From Desulfovibrio sp. UBA6121 (GTDB taxonomy: Bacteria > Desulfobacterota > Desulfovibrionia > Desulfovibrionales > Desulfovibrionaceae): 30,983 bases of DNA. Below are positions 22,089 through 30,510 of this stretch, one piece after another. Numbering within the stretch: position 1 is the stretch's first letter; the number at the start of each line of letters is the position of its first letter. The notes under the pieces were generated by a model. It was not told the DNA's origin, made no database searches, and saw nothing but the letters and a program-made list of their open reading frames with translations. The stretch is taken from the NCBI GenBank assembly GCA_002422505.1, contig DIVX01000078.1:7018-38000 (forward strand), in the 5' to 3' direction. The translations under genes were made by a program, and so were the position numbers.

Positions 22089-23441
22089 ATGTCTATGCGG
22101 CTGGGGCAACCCGCCGCACAGTTACGGGATGCCATGTCCGAATTGTGCCTTGTCCCCCCTCGCCGTCCTGGCCCTGCCCGGCAGGCGGTTTTGCCAACCC
22201 TTCGCCTCTGCTGGGCTCTTTGCGTTGTTGTGTGCCTTGCGCTGTGTCTTCGTACGCAGGCGGCCCAGGCCAACGGAGAGCTGGTCTTCGGCATGTCGGC
22301 CGCGTTCAGCGGCCCTGCGCGCGGGCTGGGCATGGAGTACCACCGGGGGCTCATGGCCGCCTTTGAGCACGTGAACGCCCAAGGCGGGGCAGGGGGCTGG
22401 CGGCTTTCCCTGGCCCTGCGCGATGACGCCTACGACCCCGCCGCCGCCATGCGCAACACCATCGCCTTTGTGGAGCAGGACCGCGTTTTTGCGCTGCTGG
22501 GCTATGTGGGCACGCCCACAACGGCCCGCGTGCTGCCCCTGGTGAAGCACTACGACCACTCCTCCGTCTCGCTTTTGTTCCCGCTCACCGGGGCCGACAT
22601 GCTGCGCGCGACCACCAACGAAGGCTGCGTGTGCAACCTGCGCGCCTCCTACCTGGCGGAAACCAGAAACCTGGTGCAGGCCCTTGTGGCCGCCGGGCGC
22701 AAGCGCATAGCCGTGTTCCACCAGGCCGACGTGTATGGCCGCAACGGCTGGGACGGCGTGCGCCGCGCCTTGGCCGAGCATGGGCTGAGCATGGTCTGCG
22801 AGGCGACCTACCGCCGGGGCGCGGTCTTTGGCCAAGACTTCCGCCGCGAGGTGGAGATCATCCTTGCCGGCAAGCCCGATGCCGTCATCACCGTGGGCAC
22901 CGCCCCGGCCTGCGCCGCCTTTGTGCGCGACCTGCGCGGCGCGGGCTATGCCGAGCTGGCTGCGGCCCTCTCCTTTGCCGATGCCGACAACCTGATTGCG
23001 TTTTTGCTGGCCCAGGGCCGGGTGGCAGGGCGCAATTATCTGGGCGGCTTGGTGTTTTCCCAGGTGGTGCCCTGCTACGAGGACGAAACCCTGCCCGCTG
23101 TGCGCGCCTACCGCCAGGCCATGAGCCGGGTGAAGGTGACGCGCCCGCCGCAGATGAGCCCGGACGAGTATACGCCGCACCGCTTGAGCTTCGTGGGCTT
23201 TGAGGGCTTTTTGGCCGGGCTGGCCCTGGCCGAGGCCGTTTCGCGCCTGGGGCCGCAGCCCTCGCGTGAGCGTCTGCGCATGATCTTTGAAACCCTGGGT
23301 GCGGTGGACCTGGGCCTGGCCGAGAAGGCCGACCTGCGCCCCGGCCCGGACCAGGGGCTCAAGCGCACCTACCTGACCATTTACGACAGCAGGCGTGGGC
23401 GTTTCCAGGGCGTGGCCGACCTGCGCGGAGTGCTGCCATGA
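22089..23441 (+). CDS. Type 1 periplasmic binding protein (LivJ-like), sensor partner of the c-di-GMP gene
   Basis: This protein has 450 residues from ATG 22089, or 435 from ATG 22134; neither start has a good ribosome site. The hydrophobic export segment LRLCWALCVVVCLALCLRTQ ends before AAQANGELVFGMSAAFSGPA, the start of a leucine/amide-type periplasmic binding fold. Family patterns include GAGGWRLSLALRDDAYDPAA, LLGYVGTPTTARVLPLV and RIAVFHQADVYGRNGWDGV. These bind amino acids, amides or similar molecules. No ABC permease or ATPase adjoins it. Its stop overlaps the next start by 4 bases (ATGA), so it most likely hands a ligand signal to the membrane GGDEF/EAL protein. The ligand is unknown. 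Confidence 0.85.
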   Translation: MSMRLGQPAAQLRDAMSELCLVPPRRPGPARQAVLPTLRLCWALCVVVCLALCLRTQAAQANGELVFGMSAAFSGPARGLGMEYHRGLMAAFEHVNAQGGAGGWRLSLALRDDAYDPAAAMRNTIAFVEQDRVFALLGYVGTPTTARVLPLVKHYDHSSVSLLFPLTGADMLRATTNEGCVCNLRASYLAETRNLVQALVAAGRKRIAVFHQADVYGRNGWDGVRRALAEHGLSMVCEATYRRGAVFGQDFRREVEIILAGKPDAVITVGTAPACAAFVRDLRGAGYAELAAALSFADADNLIAFLLAQGRVAGRNYLGGLVFSQVVPCYEDETLPAVRAYRQAMSRVKVTRPPQMSPDEYTPHRLSFVGFEGFLAGLALAEAVSRLGPQPSRERLRMIFETLGAVDLGLAEKADLRPGPDQGLKRTYLTIYDSRRGRFQGVADLRGVLP

Positions 23442-26425
23442 GGGGGCGGCTGCTCACCAAGCTGCTGCTGTTTCTCATGGCCGTGTTCGGAGTAATGGCC
23501 ACAGCCACGGCGCTTTTGTCCTCGCGCGAGCTGGCCCACGCCCTGGAGAACGAGTACAAGGCCAGGGCCATGGCCCTGGCGCGCAGCATAGCCGACGGCA
23601 ACACCGAGCTTCTGCTTGGCCAAAGCGCGGGCAACATCCAGGCCGCCATCGACCAGCACCAGGAAATGGGCGACCTGTCCTATATCGTCATCGTGAACGC
23701 GCAAGGCGAGGTGGTGGCCCACACCTTCACCCCGGTGGTGCCTCGGGCCGTGCGCCAGTTCATAGCGGAACTGCGTGGCCGTGCCGACGCCAGCCTCCAG
23801 TCGGACATCCGCACCCTGAGCCTGGACGACGGGTCCGAGGTCATCCATGTGGCCCAACCCGTGCTTGGCGGCCGGGGCGGTTTCGTGCACATCGGCATGA
23901 ATACCGAACCGATACAGAGCGCCATGGCCACGGCCATTCTGCGCCAGCACATGCTGAGCCTGGCCGTGTTCCTGGTCTGCCTCGCGGTGGCCTTCCTGTT
24001 CATTCGCAGCATTACCCGCAAACTGGCCCGCCTGGCGGACTACGCCAGCGAGGTGGCCGCGCACGATTTTTCCACCTCCTGCGACGTGCGCTCCAACGAT
24101 GAAATAGGCGGGCTGGCCGACTCCATGCGCGCCATGGCCGGGCAGATAGCCGGGCATGTGGGCCAGTTGGAGCGCACCGTGGCCGAGGCCACCCTGGAGC
24201 TCAAGGACGCCCTGGGCTCGCTCTCGGCCATCGTTGGCAATATAGCCGACGGCCTGCTGGTGGTGCAGAACGGGCGAATTTTGCAGTACAATCCGGCCCT
24301 GGTGCGCATGTTCGCCCTGCCGGAGGACGAACTGACAGGCCGACCCTGCGACGAGGTTTTCGGCACGCAGGTAAGCCGGGCCGTTTCCGGCGCGCTCGCC
24401 CTCCAGGGCCTGCCAGAGGACGCCCCGGGCAGCGCGCAATTGGTGGAGGTGCAGGCCCGGCGCGCCAGCGGGCAGGAGTTCCCGGTGGAGATCGCCGTGG
24501 CCCGCGTGCCGCTTGCCGGGGGCGAGGCCAACGTGTGCATCCTGCGCGACATTACCGCCACCAAGCAGTTGGAGTACGAGCGCGAGGAGTCGCGCGCGCT
24601 TTTGGAGCGCATGGTGGCCGAGCGCACCCGCGAGCTTTCCCGCGCCAACACCCAGCTCAAAATAGAAGTGGCCGAACGCAAGGTGGTGGGCGACGCCCTG
24701 CGCCGGGCGGAGGGCAAGTTCCGGGGCATCTTTGAGAACGCCGTGGAGGGCATTTTCCAAATCTCGCCGGAGGGCCGCTACATTTCGGCCAACCCGGCCA
24801 TGGCGCTCATCTTCGGCTACGATTCCCCGGAGGAACTGGTGCAGGCGCTTTCGCAGACCAGCCCCTACGTGGAGCCCATGCGGCGCGAGATATTTTTGGA
24901 GCTCATGGAGCGCGAAGGCGAGGTGCAGGGCTTCGAGTCCCAGGCGCGGCGCAAGAGCGGTCGCGTGATCTGGATTTCCGAGAACGCGCGCAAGGTGGTG
25001 GACCTGAGCGGCAAGACCCTGCATTATGAAGGCTTTGTGGAAGATATAACCCTGCGCAAGGAGGCCGAGAGCCGCCTGCTGCACCAGGCCTTCCACGACC
25101 CGCTCACCGGCCTGCCCAACCGCCTGCTGTTTCTGGATCATTTGCGCATGGCCATGGAGCGCGCCCGCCGCAGGCCGGACTTCCGCTTCGCAGTGCTGTA
25201 CATGGACCTGGACCGCTTCAAGATCATCAACGACAGCCTGGGCCACGACATAGGCGACAAGCTGCTGCGCCATGTGAGCGGCTCGCTGGTGGCCTGCGGT
25301 CGCAGCACGGATACCGTGGCCCGCTTCGGCGGCGACGAGTTCGCCATACTGCTGGAGGACCTTACCGCCCCGCGCGACGCCATCCGCTTCTCGCGCCGGG
25401 TGCTGGACGAAATCTCCAGGCCGCTGGAGCTGGACGGACGCGAGGTGACCACCTCCGGCAGCCTGGGCATAGTGCTGCACACCGGCGGCTACGACAGGCC
25501 CGAAGCCCTGCTGCGCGACGCGGACACGGCCATGTACCACGCCAAGGCCCAGGGCAAGGGCCGCTTCAAGGTCTTCAACCAGCGCATGCACCACCAGGCC
25601 CAGGAGCTGATGGAGCTGGAGATTGAGCTGCGCCGCGCTGTGGGCCAGGGCAGCCTTACGCTGGTTTTCCAGCCCATTGTGGACATCCAGGCCAGCCGCC
25701 TGGCCGGGTTTGAAACCCTGGTGCGCTGGAAGCGCGACAATGGCCGCGATATCCCCCCTTCGGAATTCATCCCCCTGGCGGAGGAAACGGGCATCATCTA
25801 CCCGCTGGACCACTGGGTGTTCGCCCAGGCCTGCTGCGTGGCCAAGGATTTCGAGTCCGCCCTGGCCGAGGCGGGCCAGGCCGACGCGGACTTCGTCACC
25901 AACATCAACATTTCGGCCAAGCATTTCCGCAACCCCATGCTGGTGGGGCACCTGGAACAGGCCATGCACGCCTGTAAAGTGCGCCCCTCGTCCTTGTCTC
26001 TGGAAATTACGGAGAGCGTGCTGCTGGACAACGTGCACAGCGCCCGCGAGACAGCCGCCAAGCTGCGCGAGCTGGGGCTTGGCCTGTGCATCGACGACTT
26101 CGGCACCGGCTATTCTTCCCTGTCCTACATCCAGCGCTTCAGCGTAAACGCCATCAAGATCGACCGGGCCTTTGTGGCCGGGCTGGCCTTGGAGGAGCTG
26201 GACCTTGGCAGCGAGGCCATAGTGCGCAGCCTGGTGACCCTGGGCGCGGGCCTTGGGCTCAAGGTGGTGGCCGAGGGCGTGGAGACCCTGGAACAGCTTG
26301 GTTTCTTGCGAGAAATGGGCTGCCGTTACGCCCAGGGTTATCTTTTCGCCATGCCTCTGCCCGCGCAGCAGGCCTTGGAGCTCATCGCCTCCGGCGCCAC
26401 CAGGCGCTGGGAGGGCTTCCCCTAG
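23438..26425 (+). CDS. Membrane c-di-GMP signalling protein: HAMP, two PAS, GGDEF and EAL domains
   Basis: This 995-residue protein has membrane segments at about 5-27 and 171-192, enclosing a periplasmic sensor of roughly 140 residues. HAMP follows (about 192-245), then PAS at about 261-375, a coiled coil, PAS at about 424-540, GGDEF at about 549-715 and EAL at about 735-985. The cyclase motif is intact (RFGGDEF, DLDRFKIINDSLGHDIGD), with an I-site R-S-T-D exactly five residues before GGDEF. The phosphodiesterase half keeps NISAKHF, LEITES, DDFGTGYSS, IKIDR and VAEGVET. The name-giving EAL reads ETL in GFETLVRW. Both activities are therefore possible. It is translationally coupled to the upstream binding protein, which is expected to contact the periplasmic loop. 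Confidence 0.93.
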   Translation: MRGRLLTKLLLFLMAVFGVMATATALLSSRELAHALENEYKARAMALARSIADGNTELLLGQSAGNIQAAIDQHQEMGDLSYIVIVNAQGEVVAHTFTPVVPRAVRQFIAELRGRADASLQSDIRTLSLDDGSEVIHVAQPVLGGRGGFVHIGMNTEPIQSAMATAILRQHMLSLAVFLVCLAVAFLFIRSITRKLARLADYASEVAAHDFSTSCDVRSNDEIGGLADSMRAMAGQIAGHVGQLERTVAEATLELKDALGSLSAIVGNIADGLLVVQNGRILQYNPALVRMFALPEDELTGRPCDEVFGTQVSRAVSGALALQGLPEDAPGSAQLVEVQARRASGQEFPVEIAVARVPLAGGEANVCILRDITATKQLEYEREESRALLERMVAERTRELSRANTQLKIEVAERKVVGDALRRAEGKFRGIFENAVEGIFQISPEGRYISANPAMALIFGYDSPEELVQALSQTSPYVEPMRREIFLELMEREGEVQGFESQARRKSGRVIWISENARKVVDLSGKTLHYEGFVEDITLRKEAESRLLHQAFHDPLTGLPNRLLFLDHLRMAMERARRRPDFRFAVLYMDLDRFKIINDSLGHDIGDKLLRHVSGSLVACGRSTDTVARFGGDEFAILLEDLTAPRDAIRFSRRVLDEISRPLELDGREVTTSGSLGIVLHTGGYDRPEALLRDADTAMYHAKAQGKGRFKVFNQRMHHQAQELMELEIELRRAVGQGSLTLVFQPIVDIQASRLAGFETLVRWKRDNGRDIPPSEFIPLAEETGIIYPLDHWVFAQACCVAKDFESALAEAGQADADFVTNINISAKHFRNPMLVGHLEQAMHACKVRPSSLSLEITESVLLDNVHSARETAAKLRELGLGLCIDDFGTGYSSLSYIQRFSVNAIKIDRAFVAGLALEELDLGSEAIVRSLVTLGAGLGLKVVAEGVETLEQLGFLREMGCRYAQGYLFAMPLPAQQALELIASGATRRWEGFP

Positions 26426-26543
26426 CGTTTCGCCCTCCCCCTGCGGGGCTTCCCTGCCGCGAAGAAGTGGTGTAGCAGGAAGGCGTACGAAACAGCCCTC
26501 CTCCTGTGCGCTTTAACCCTCACTTCAGCCAGGCAGGCCAAGC

Positions 26544-27320
26544 ATGAGCCAGACCACGCCCGACTCCGCAAACGCGCAGAACCGCGTCAGCGGGGTCTTT
26601 TCCCAGAAAAAGGTGGTCAAGATCGGCACCGGAACCACGGCCCGCAAAACCGAGGTCGTGACCTATTTTCTTGTGGAAGAGTGCGAAAACGGCATGATGC
26701 TCGTCCAGGCGCTCGCCGCAGGCGACCAGCCCTTTGGCCCCAAGACTGAGATAACGCGAGATGAGCTGTTGTCGGACTACCTGCCGGAGCCGCAGAAGTC
26801 CCTTTCGCGCACGGTGGCCGGGCTTTCCGCGCAAGAGCTGGAAATCCAGAAGGCCGTGGCCCGGGGCGACAAGTTCCGCAAGCGCGGCGAGAGTTTTACC
26901 GCAGAGTTTGAGTACAGCAAGGCCCTGGCCATGGACATGGGCAACGTGCGCGCCAACTTCGGCATCGGCCTGTGCTACATAGCCCGGGGCGAGCAAACCA
27001 AGGCCCATGAAGTGTTCGAGCGGCTGGTGAAGCTCGACGCAGCCTTTGAGGACGAGCACAAGCACCTGTTCAACGAATTCGGCATTTCCCTGCGCAAGGC
27101 GGCCATGCAAAACGAAGCCATGGAGTATTACCGCCGCGCGCTGGAGCTTTCCCCCTCGGATGAAAATCTGCATTACAACATCGCCCGCGCCGCCTTCGAC
27201 AAGGGCGACGCCAAGACGGCGGCCCAAAGCCTGGGCGCCTGCCTGAAGCTCAATCCGGAGCACGCCGAGGCCCGGCAGTTCGTGGAATATCTGCGCCACA
27301 AAAGACTCGTCGAAGGCTAA
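26544..27320 (+). CDS. TPR protein, first of three tandem paralogues
   Basis: This 258-residue soluble protein has no signal peptide. An N-terminal domain (VSGVFSQKKVVKIGTGTTAR, then EITRDELLSDYLPEP) precedes about four tetratricopeptide repeats starting near residue 108 (GDKFRKRGESFTAEFEYSKA, VRANFGIGLCYIARGEQTKA, ALELSPSDENLHYNIARAAF). The block HKHLFNEFGISLRKA is identical in all three neighbours. TPRs bind proteins, so a scaffold role is inferred. I recall similar proteins in Desulfovibrio, without a known function. The ribosome site is weak. It follows the GGDEF/EAL gene by 118 bases, with only imperfect GC hairpins and no clear promoter between. It is the most diverged of the three. Confidence 0.88.
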   Translation: MSQTTPDSANAQNRVSGVFSQKKVVKIGTGTTARKTEVVTYFLVEECENGMMLVQALAAGDQPFGPKTEITRDELLSDYLPEPQKSLSRTVAGLSAQELEIQKAVARGDKFRKRGESFTAEFEYSKALAMDMGNVRANFGIGLCYIARGEQTKAHEVFERLVKLDAAFEDEHKHLFNEFGISLRKAAMQNEAMEYYRRALELSPSDENLHYNIARAAFDKGDAKTAAQSLGACLKLNPEHAEARQFVEYLRHKRLVEG

Positions 27321-27397
27321 AATGTATTCTCCACACGAATTATTCTGCCAAGACATATTATAAATTTCAATACGAGCGCGGTCTTTTTGTGCCTTCT

Positions 27398-27414
27398 TTT
27401 CCCCGTGGGGGAAG
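27398..27414 (+). promoter_or_regulatory. Leader hairpin before the second TPR gene
   Basis: TTTCCCC (27398-27404) pairs with GGGGAAG (27408-27414) around GTG, with one wobble, 41 bases before ATG 27456. The 3' arm and its continuation, GGGGAAGTG, recur in the hairpin before the third TPR gene. The gap 27321-27397 is AT-rich (TATTAT at 27356-27361) and probably holds a promoter. Confidence 0.45.
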
Positions 27415-27455
27415 TGCGCTATGCCTTAACCAAGAGAGAAAGGGCAGGCGCGAGC

Positions 27456-28214
27456 ATGGACAGCTTCTTTACCCAACAGCCCGTTAGCGGCGTATTTTTC
27501 CAGGTGGTTAACGCAACCATCGGCACGGGAACAACCACGCGCAAAACGCAGCAGTGCATCTATTACTACGTTCAAGAGCGCGAGCGCGATGTTCTGGAAG
27601 TGCAAACCCTGGCGGCGGACAATACCTTTTTCGGCGAACGCCTGACCATAAGCCGCGACGAGCTTTTGGAGGACTACCTGCCAGAGCCGCAGCGCTCCCT
27701 GGACTTTGCCCGGCAAATGGCCGCCAAGGAGCAAACCGTGCGCAAGGCCGTGGCCCGCGGCGACAAGTTCTACCGGCGCGGGCAAACCTACTCCGCCGAA
27801 TATGAGTACGACAAGGCCCTGAGCCTGGACGAGATCAATGTGCGGGCCAACTTTGGCATCGGCCTGTGCTACATAGCCCGGGGCGACCAGAACAAGGCGC
27901 GCATTGTTTTCGAGCGGCTGGTACAGATCGACGCCGTTTTTGAGGACGAGCACAAACATTTGTTCAACGAGTTCGGCATATCCCTGCGCAAGGCGGCCAT
28001 GCACGCCGAGGCTTTGGCCTACTACGCCCGCGCCGTGGAACTGTGCCCGCACGATGAAAACCTGCACCACAACATGGCCCGCGCCGCCTACGAAATGGGC
28101 GATGCCACCCTGGCCGAGGAGCATCTGTCCTCCTGCCTGAAGCTCAACCCGGACCACCCGCAGGCCTTGTTGTTTGCGGGATATTTGCGGCGGCAAAAGT
28201 GGGGCGAATGGTAG
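27456..28214 (+). CDS. TPR protein, second of three tandem paralogues
   Basis: This 252-residue protein matches the domain layout of its neighbours: the N-terminal domain VSGVFFQVVNATIGTGTTTR with DELLEDYLPEPQRSL, then TPRs from about residue 105 (GDKFYRRGQTYSAEYEYDKA, NVRANFGIGLCYIARGDQNK). It is closer to the third copy than to the first, sharing for example the YYYVQER stretch and DENLHHNMARAAYEMG. The frame is open upstream to 27387, but ATG 27456 gives the same N-terminus length as the paralogues. An AT-rich spacer and a hairpin lie before it, so it may be transcribed separately from copy one. It is cytoplasmic by lack of export signal. Function unknown. Confidence 0.88.
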   Translation: MDSFFTQQPVSGVFFQVVNATIGTGTTTRKTQQCIYYYVQERERDVLEVQTLAADNTFFGERLTISRDELLEDYLPEPQRSLDFARQMAAKEQTVRKAVARGDKFYRRGQTYSAEYEYDKALSLDEINVRANFGIGLCYIARGDQNKARIVFERLVQIDAVFEDEHKHLFNEFGISLRKAAMHAEALAYYARAVELCPHDENLHHNMARAAYEMGDATLAEEHLSSCLKLNPDHPQALLFAGYLRRQKWGEW

Positions 28215-28290
28215 ACGCGATTTAATTTCGTGTTCGCCACGCGCCAGTGCAGCAATTTCAGGGTGATGCCTTGATGGCCTTTCGGGCGCC

Positions 28291-28313
28291 CACTTCCCCG
28301 CGCCGGGGAAGTG
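28291..28313 (+). promoter_or_regulatory. Perfect leader hairpin before the third TPR gene
   Basis: CACTTCCCCG and CGGGGAAGTG form a perfect 10-bp stem around a CGC loop, 40 bases before ATG 28354. It has no T tract, so it is not an ordinary terminator. It shares its GGGGAAGTG arm, and nearly the same distance to the start codon, with the hairpin before the second copy. Confidence 0.6.
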
Positions 28314-28353
28314 TTGTACGAAGTCGATTCGCAGCAGCAAGGCGGACACGGCA

Positions 28354-29106
28354 ATGACCAGCGCATACCCCGAACAACGCGTCAACGGCGTTTTTTACCA
28401 AAAGGTCCAATCCTCCATAGGCACAGGCACGACCGCGCGCAAGACGGAGCAATATTTCTATTATTATGTTCAAGAGCGCGATGACGAGGTTCTGGAACTG
28501 CAGCCCCTGGGGCCGGACAATACGTTCTTTGGCCAAAGCCAGACCATAAGCCGCGACGAACTGCTGGAAAGCTACCTGCCGGAACCGCAGAAGTCGCTGG
28601 AGTTCGCCCGCCACCAGGCCGAAAAACAGCACGAAGTGCAGAAGGCCGTGGCCCGGGGCGACAAGTTTTACAAGCGCGGGCAGACCTACTCCGCCGAGTT
28701 CGAGTACGGCAAGGCCCTGAGCCTCGACGAAGACAACGTGCGCGCCAATTTCGGCATCGGGCTGTGCTACATTTCCCGTGGCGAAAAGGACAAGGCGCGC
28801 CTGGTCTTCGACCGTCTGGTGGAGATAGACGCTGCCTTCGAGGACGAGCACAAGCATTTGTTCAACGAGTTCGGCATATCCCTGCGCAAGGCGGGCATGC
28901 ACCCGGAGGCCCTGGCCTACTATGCCCGCGCCCTGGTGCTCTGCCCGGACGACGAGAACCTGCACCACAACATGGCCCGCGCCGCCTACGAAATGGGCGA
29001 GCCCGACCTGGCGCAAGAGCACCTCTCCTCCTGCCTGAAGCTTAACCCGGCGCACCCGGAAGCCCTGCAGTTTGTGGACTACCTGAAGCGTAAGCAGCAG
29101 GCCTGA
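28354..29106 (+). CDS. TPR protein, third of three tandem paralogues
   Basis: This 250-residue protein has the same two-part layout: RVNGVFYQKVQSSIGTGTTA and DELLESYLPEPQKSLEFA, then TPRs (GDKFYKRGQTYSAEFEYGKA, VRANFGIGLCYISRGEKDKA, ENLHHNMARAAYEMGEPDLA). It retains HKHLFNEFGISLRKA. The 139-base spacer before it carries the perfect hairpin and is less AT-rich than the previous spacer. Its TGA (29104-29106) overlaps the GAGG ribosome site of the cobyrinate synthase gene, so the two are translationally coupled. Whether that link is functional or accidental cannot be read from sequence. Recent tandem duplication with the second copy is the likely origin. Confidence 0.88.
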   Translation: MTSAYPEQRVNGVFYQKVQSSIGTGTTARKTEQYFYYYVQERDDEVLELQPLGPDNTFFGQSQTISRDELLESYLPEPQKSLEFARHQAEKQHEVQKAVARGDKFYKRGQTYSAEFEYGKALSLDEDNVRANFGIGLCYISRGEKDKARLVFDRLVEIDAAFEDEHKHLFNEFGISLRKAGMHPEALAYYARALVLCPDDENLHHNMARAAYEMGEPDLAQEHLSSCLKLNPAHPEALQFVDYLKRKQQA

Positions 29107-29115
29107 GGCGTGCGT

Positions 29116-30495
29116 ATGCCCAAGGCCTTGCTCTTGGCCGGAACGCACAGCGGCTGCGGCAAAACCTCCGCCACTTTGGGCCTGTTGCGCGCCTTGGCGC
29201 GCCGGGGGGTGCGCGTGCAGCCCTTCAAGGCCGGGCCAGACTTCATCGATCCCAGCCTGCACGCCGCCGCCGCCGGAACCACAAGCCACAATCTCGATAC
29301 CTGGATGCAGCCGCAGGACGCGTTGCGCCGCCTGTTCGCCCGCCATGCGCGTGGAGCGGAGGTCGTCGTCGTGGAAGGGGCCATGGGGCTTTTCGACGGC
29401 AGCAGCGGCGGGGACGAGGCGGGCAGCAGCGCGCACCTGGCCAAGCTGCTGGGCCTGCCCGTGCTGCTGGCGGTAGACGCCAAGGCCCAGGCGCGCTCGG
29501 TTGCGGCCCTGGTGCAGGGCTTCGCCCGTTTCGACCCGGACCTGCGTCTGGCCGGGGTGCTGCTCAATCGTGTGGGCAGCGCGCGCCACGAGTCTATCCT
29601 GCGCGAGGCCCTGGCCCAGGCGGGCGATGCCCCGGTGCTGGGCTGCCTGCGCCGCAGCGAGGCCATTGTCCTGCCCTCGCGCCATTTGGGGCTGGTGACG
29701 GCCCAGGACGCGCCTGGGGGCGCTGCGGAGTTGGAAACCGTGCTGGAGGCCCTGGCGGACTGGGTGGAGCAGGGCGTGGACATTCCGGCGCTGCTGGCCG
29801 CCCTGCCGGAGCTGGAGTTGCCGGAGCCGCCGGAGGAGCCCGCCGACGCGGAGGGGAACCCGCGCATGCGCCTGGGCGTCGCACGGGACCGCGCCTTCTG
29901 CTTTTTGTACGCGGAGAACCTGCGCCTGCTGGAGGCTGCCGGGGCCGAGCTGGTCTTTTTTTCACCCTTGGCCGACGCCGGGTTGCCGCAGGGGCTGGAT
30001 GGGCTGTACCTGCCTGGAGGCTACCCGGAGCTTTCCGCCCGTGAACTGGCGGCCAATGCGGGCATGCGCGCCTCTGTGCGGGCCTTTTGCGCCCTGGGCC
30101 GCCCGGTTTGGGCGGAGTGCGGCGGGTACATGTATCTGCTGCAGGAACTGGCGGACGAAGGCGGCGCAGCCCAGCCCATGTGCGGCGCGTTGCCGGGCCG
30201 GGCGGTTTTGCGCAAACGGCGCGCGGCCCTGGGGTACCGGCAGGCGCGCACGCTGGCGGCAGGGCCGCTGGGGCCTGCGGGCGTTTTGCTGCGCGGGCAC
30301 GAATTCCATTATTCGGAGTATGAGGCGATGGCGGGGCAACCCAGCCCGCCCGCCTTCGCCCTCAGCGCCACCGACGGACGCGAGGCCCTGGACGGCCAGG
30401 CCCTGGGCAACATCGTGGGCGGCTACTTCCACGCGCACCTGGCCTCCAACCCGCAGGCGGCGTTGGCCTTTGTGCGGGCCTGCCGGAGGGCGTGA
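29116..30495 (+). CDS. cbiA: Cobyrinate a,c-diamide synthase
   Basis: This 459-residue glutamine-dependent amidotransferase amidates the a and c carboxylates of cobyrinate in anaerobic cobalamin synthesis. The N-terminal ATPase domain has the P-loop GTHSGCGKTS, then FKAGPDFIDPSLH, NLDTWM, and VVVEGAMGLFDG. The C-terminal class I-like glutaminase domain starts near residue 255 (RLGVARDRAFCFLYAENLRL). It has the catalytic C335 in VWAECGGYMYL and a His at 439 or 441 in GGYFHAHL. A GTG at 29110 is also in frame. ATG 29116 is preferred because GAGG (29105-29108) is seven bases upstream. No other cobalamin gene is in the window. CobB of the aerobic route is the alternative, acting on hydrogenobyrinate. 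Confidence 0.93.
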   Translation: MPKALLLAGTHSGCGKTSATLGLLRALARRGVRVQPFKAGPDFIDPSLHAAAAGTTSHNLDTWMQPQDALRRLFARHARGAEVVVVEGAMGLFDGSSGGDEAGSSAHLAKLLGLPVLLAVDAKAQARSVAALVQGFARFDPDLRLAGVLLNRVGSARHESILREALAQAGDAPVLGCLRRSEAIVLPSRHLGLVTAQDAPGGAAELETVLEALADWVEQGVDIPALLAALPELELPEPPEEPADAEGNPRMRLGVARDRAFCFLYAENLRLLEAAGAELVFFSPLADAGLPQGLDGLYLPGGYPELSARELAANAGMRASVRAFCALGRPVWAECGGYMYLLQELADEGGAAQPMCGALPGRAVLRKRRAALGYRQARTLAAGPLGPAGVLLRGHEFHYSEYEAMAGQPSPPAFALSATDGREALDGQALGNIVGGYFHAHLASNPQAALAFVRACRRA

Positions 30496-30510
30496 GGCCG
30501 GGCCTGCGGC

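Noticed and set aside
23381..26038. Very long minus-strand open frame (885 codons) opposite the GGDEF/EAL gene, and similar ones at 13898-16336 and 8475-10466
   Set aside because: They lie opposite well-supported genes, have His/Gly/Ala- or Arg/Ser-rich translations with no family motifs, and arise from GC-rich codon bias.
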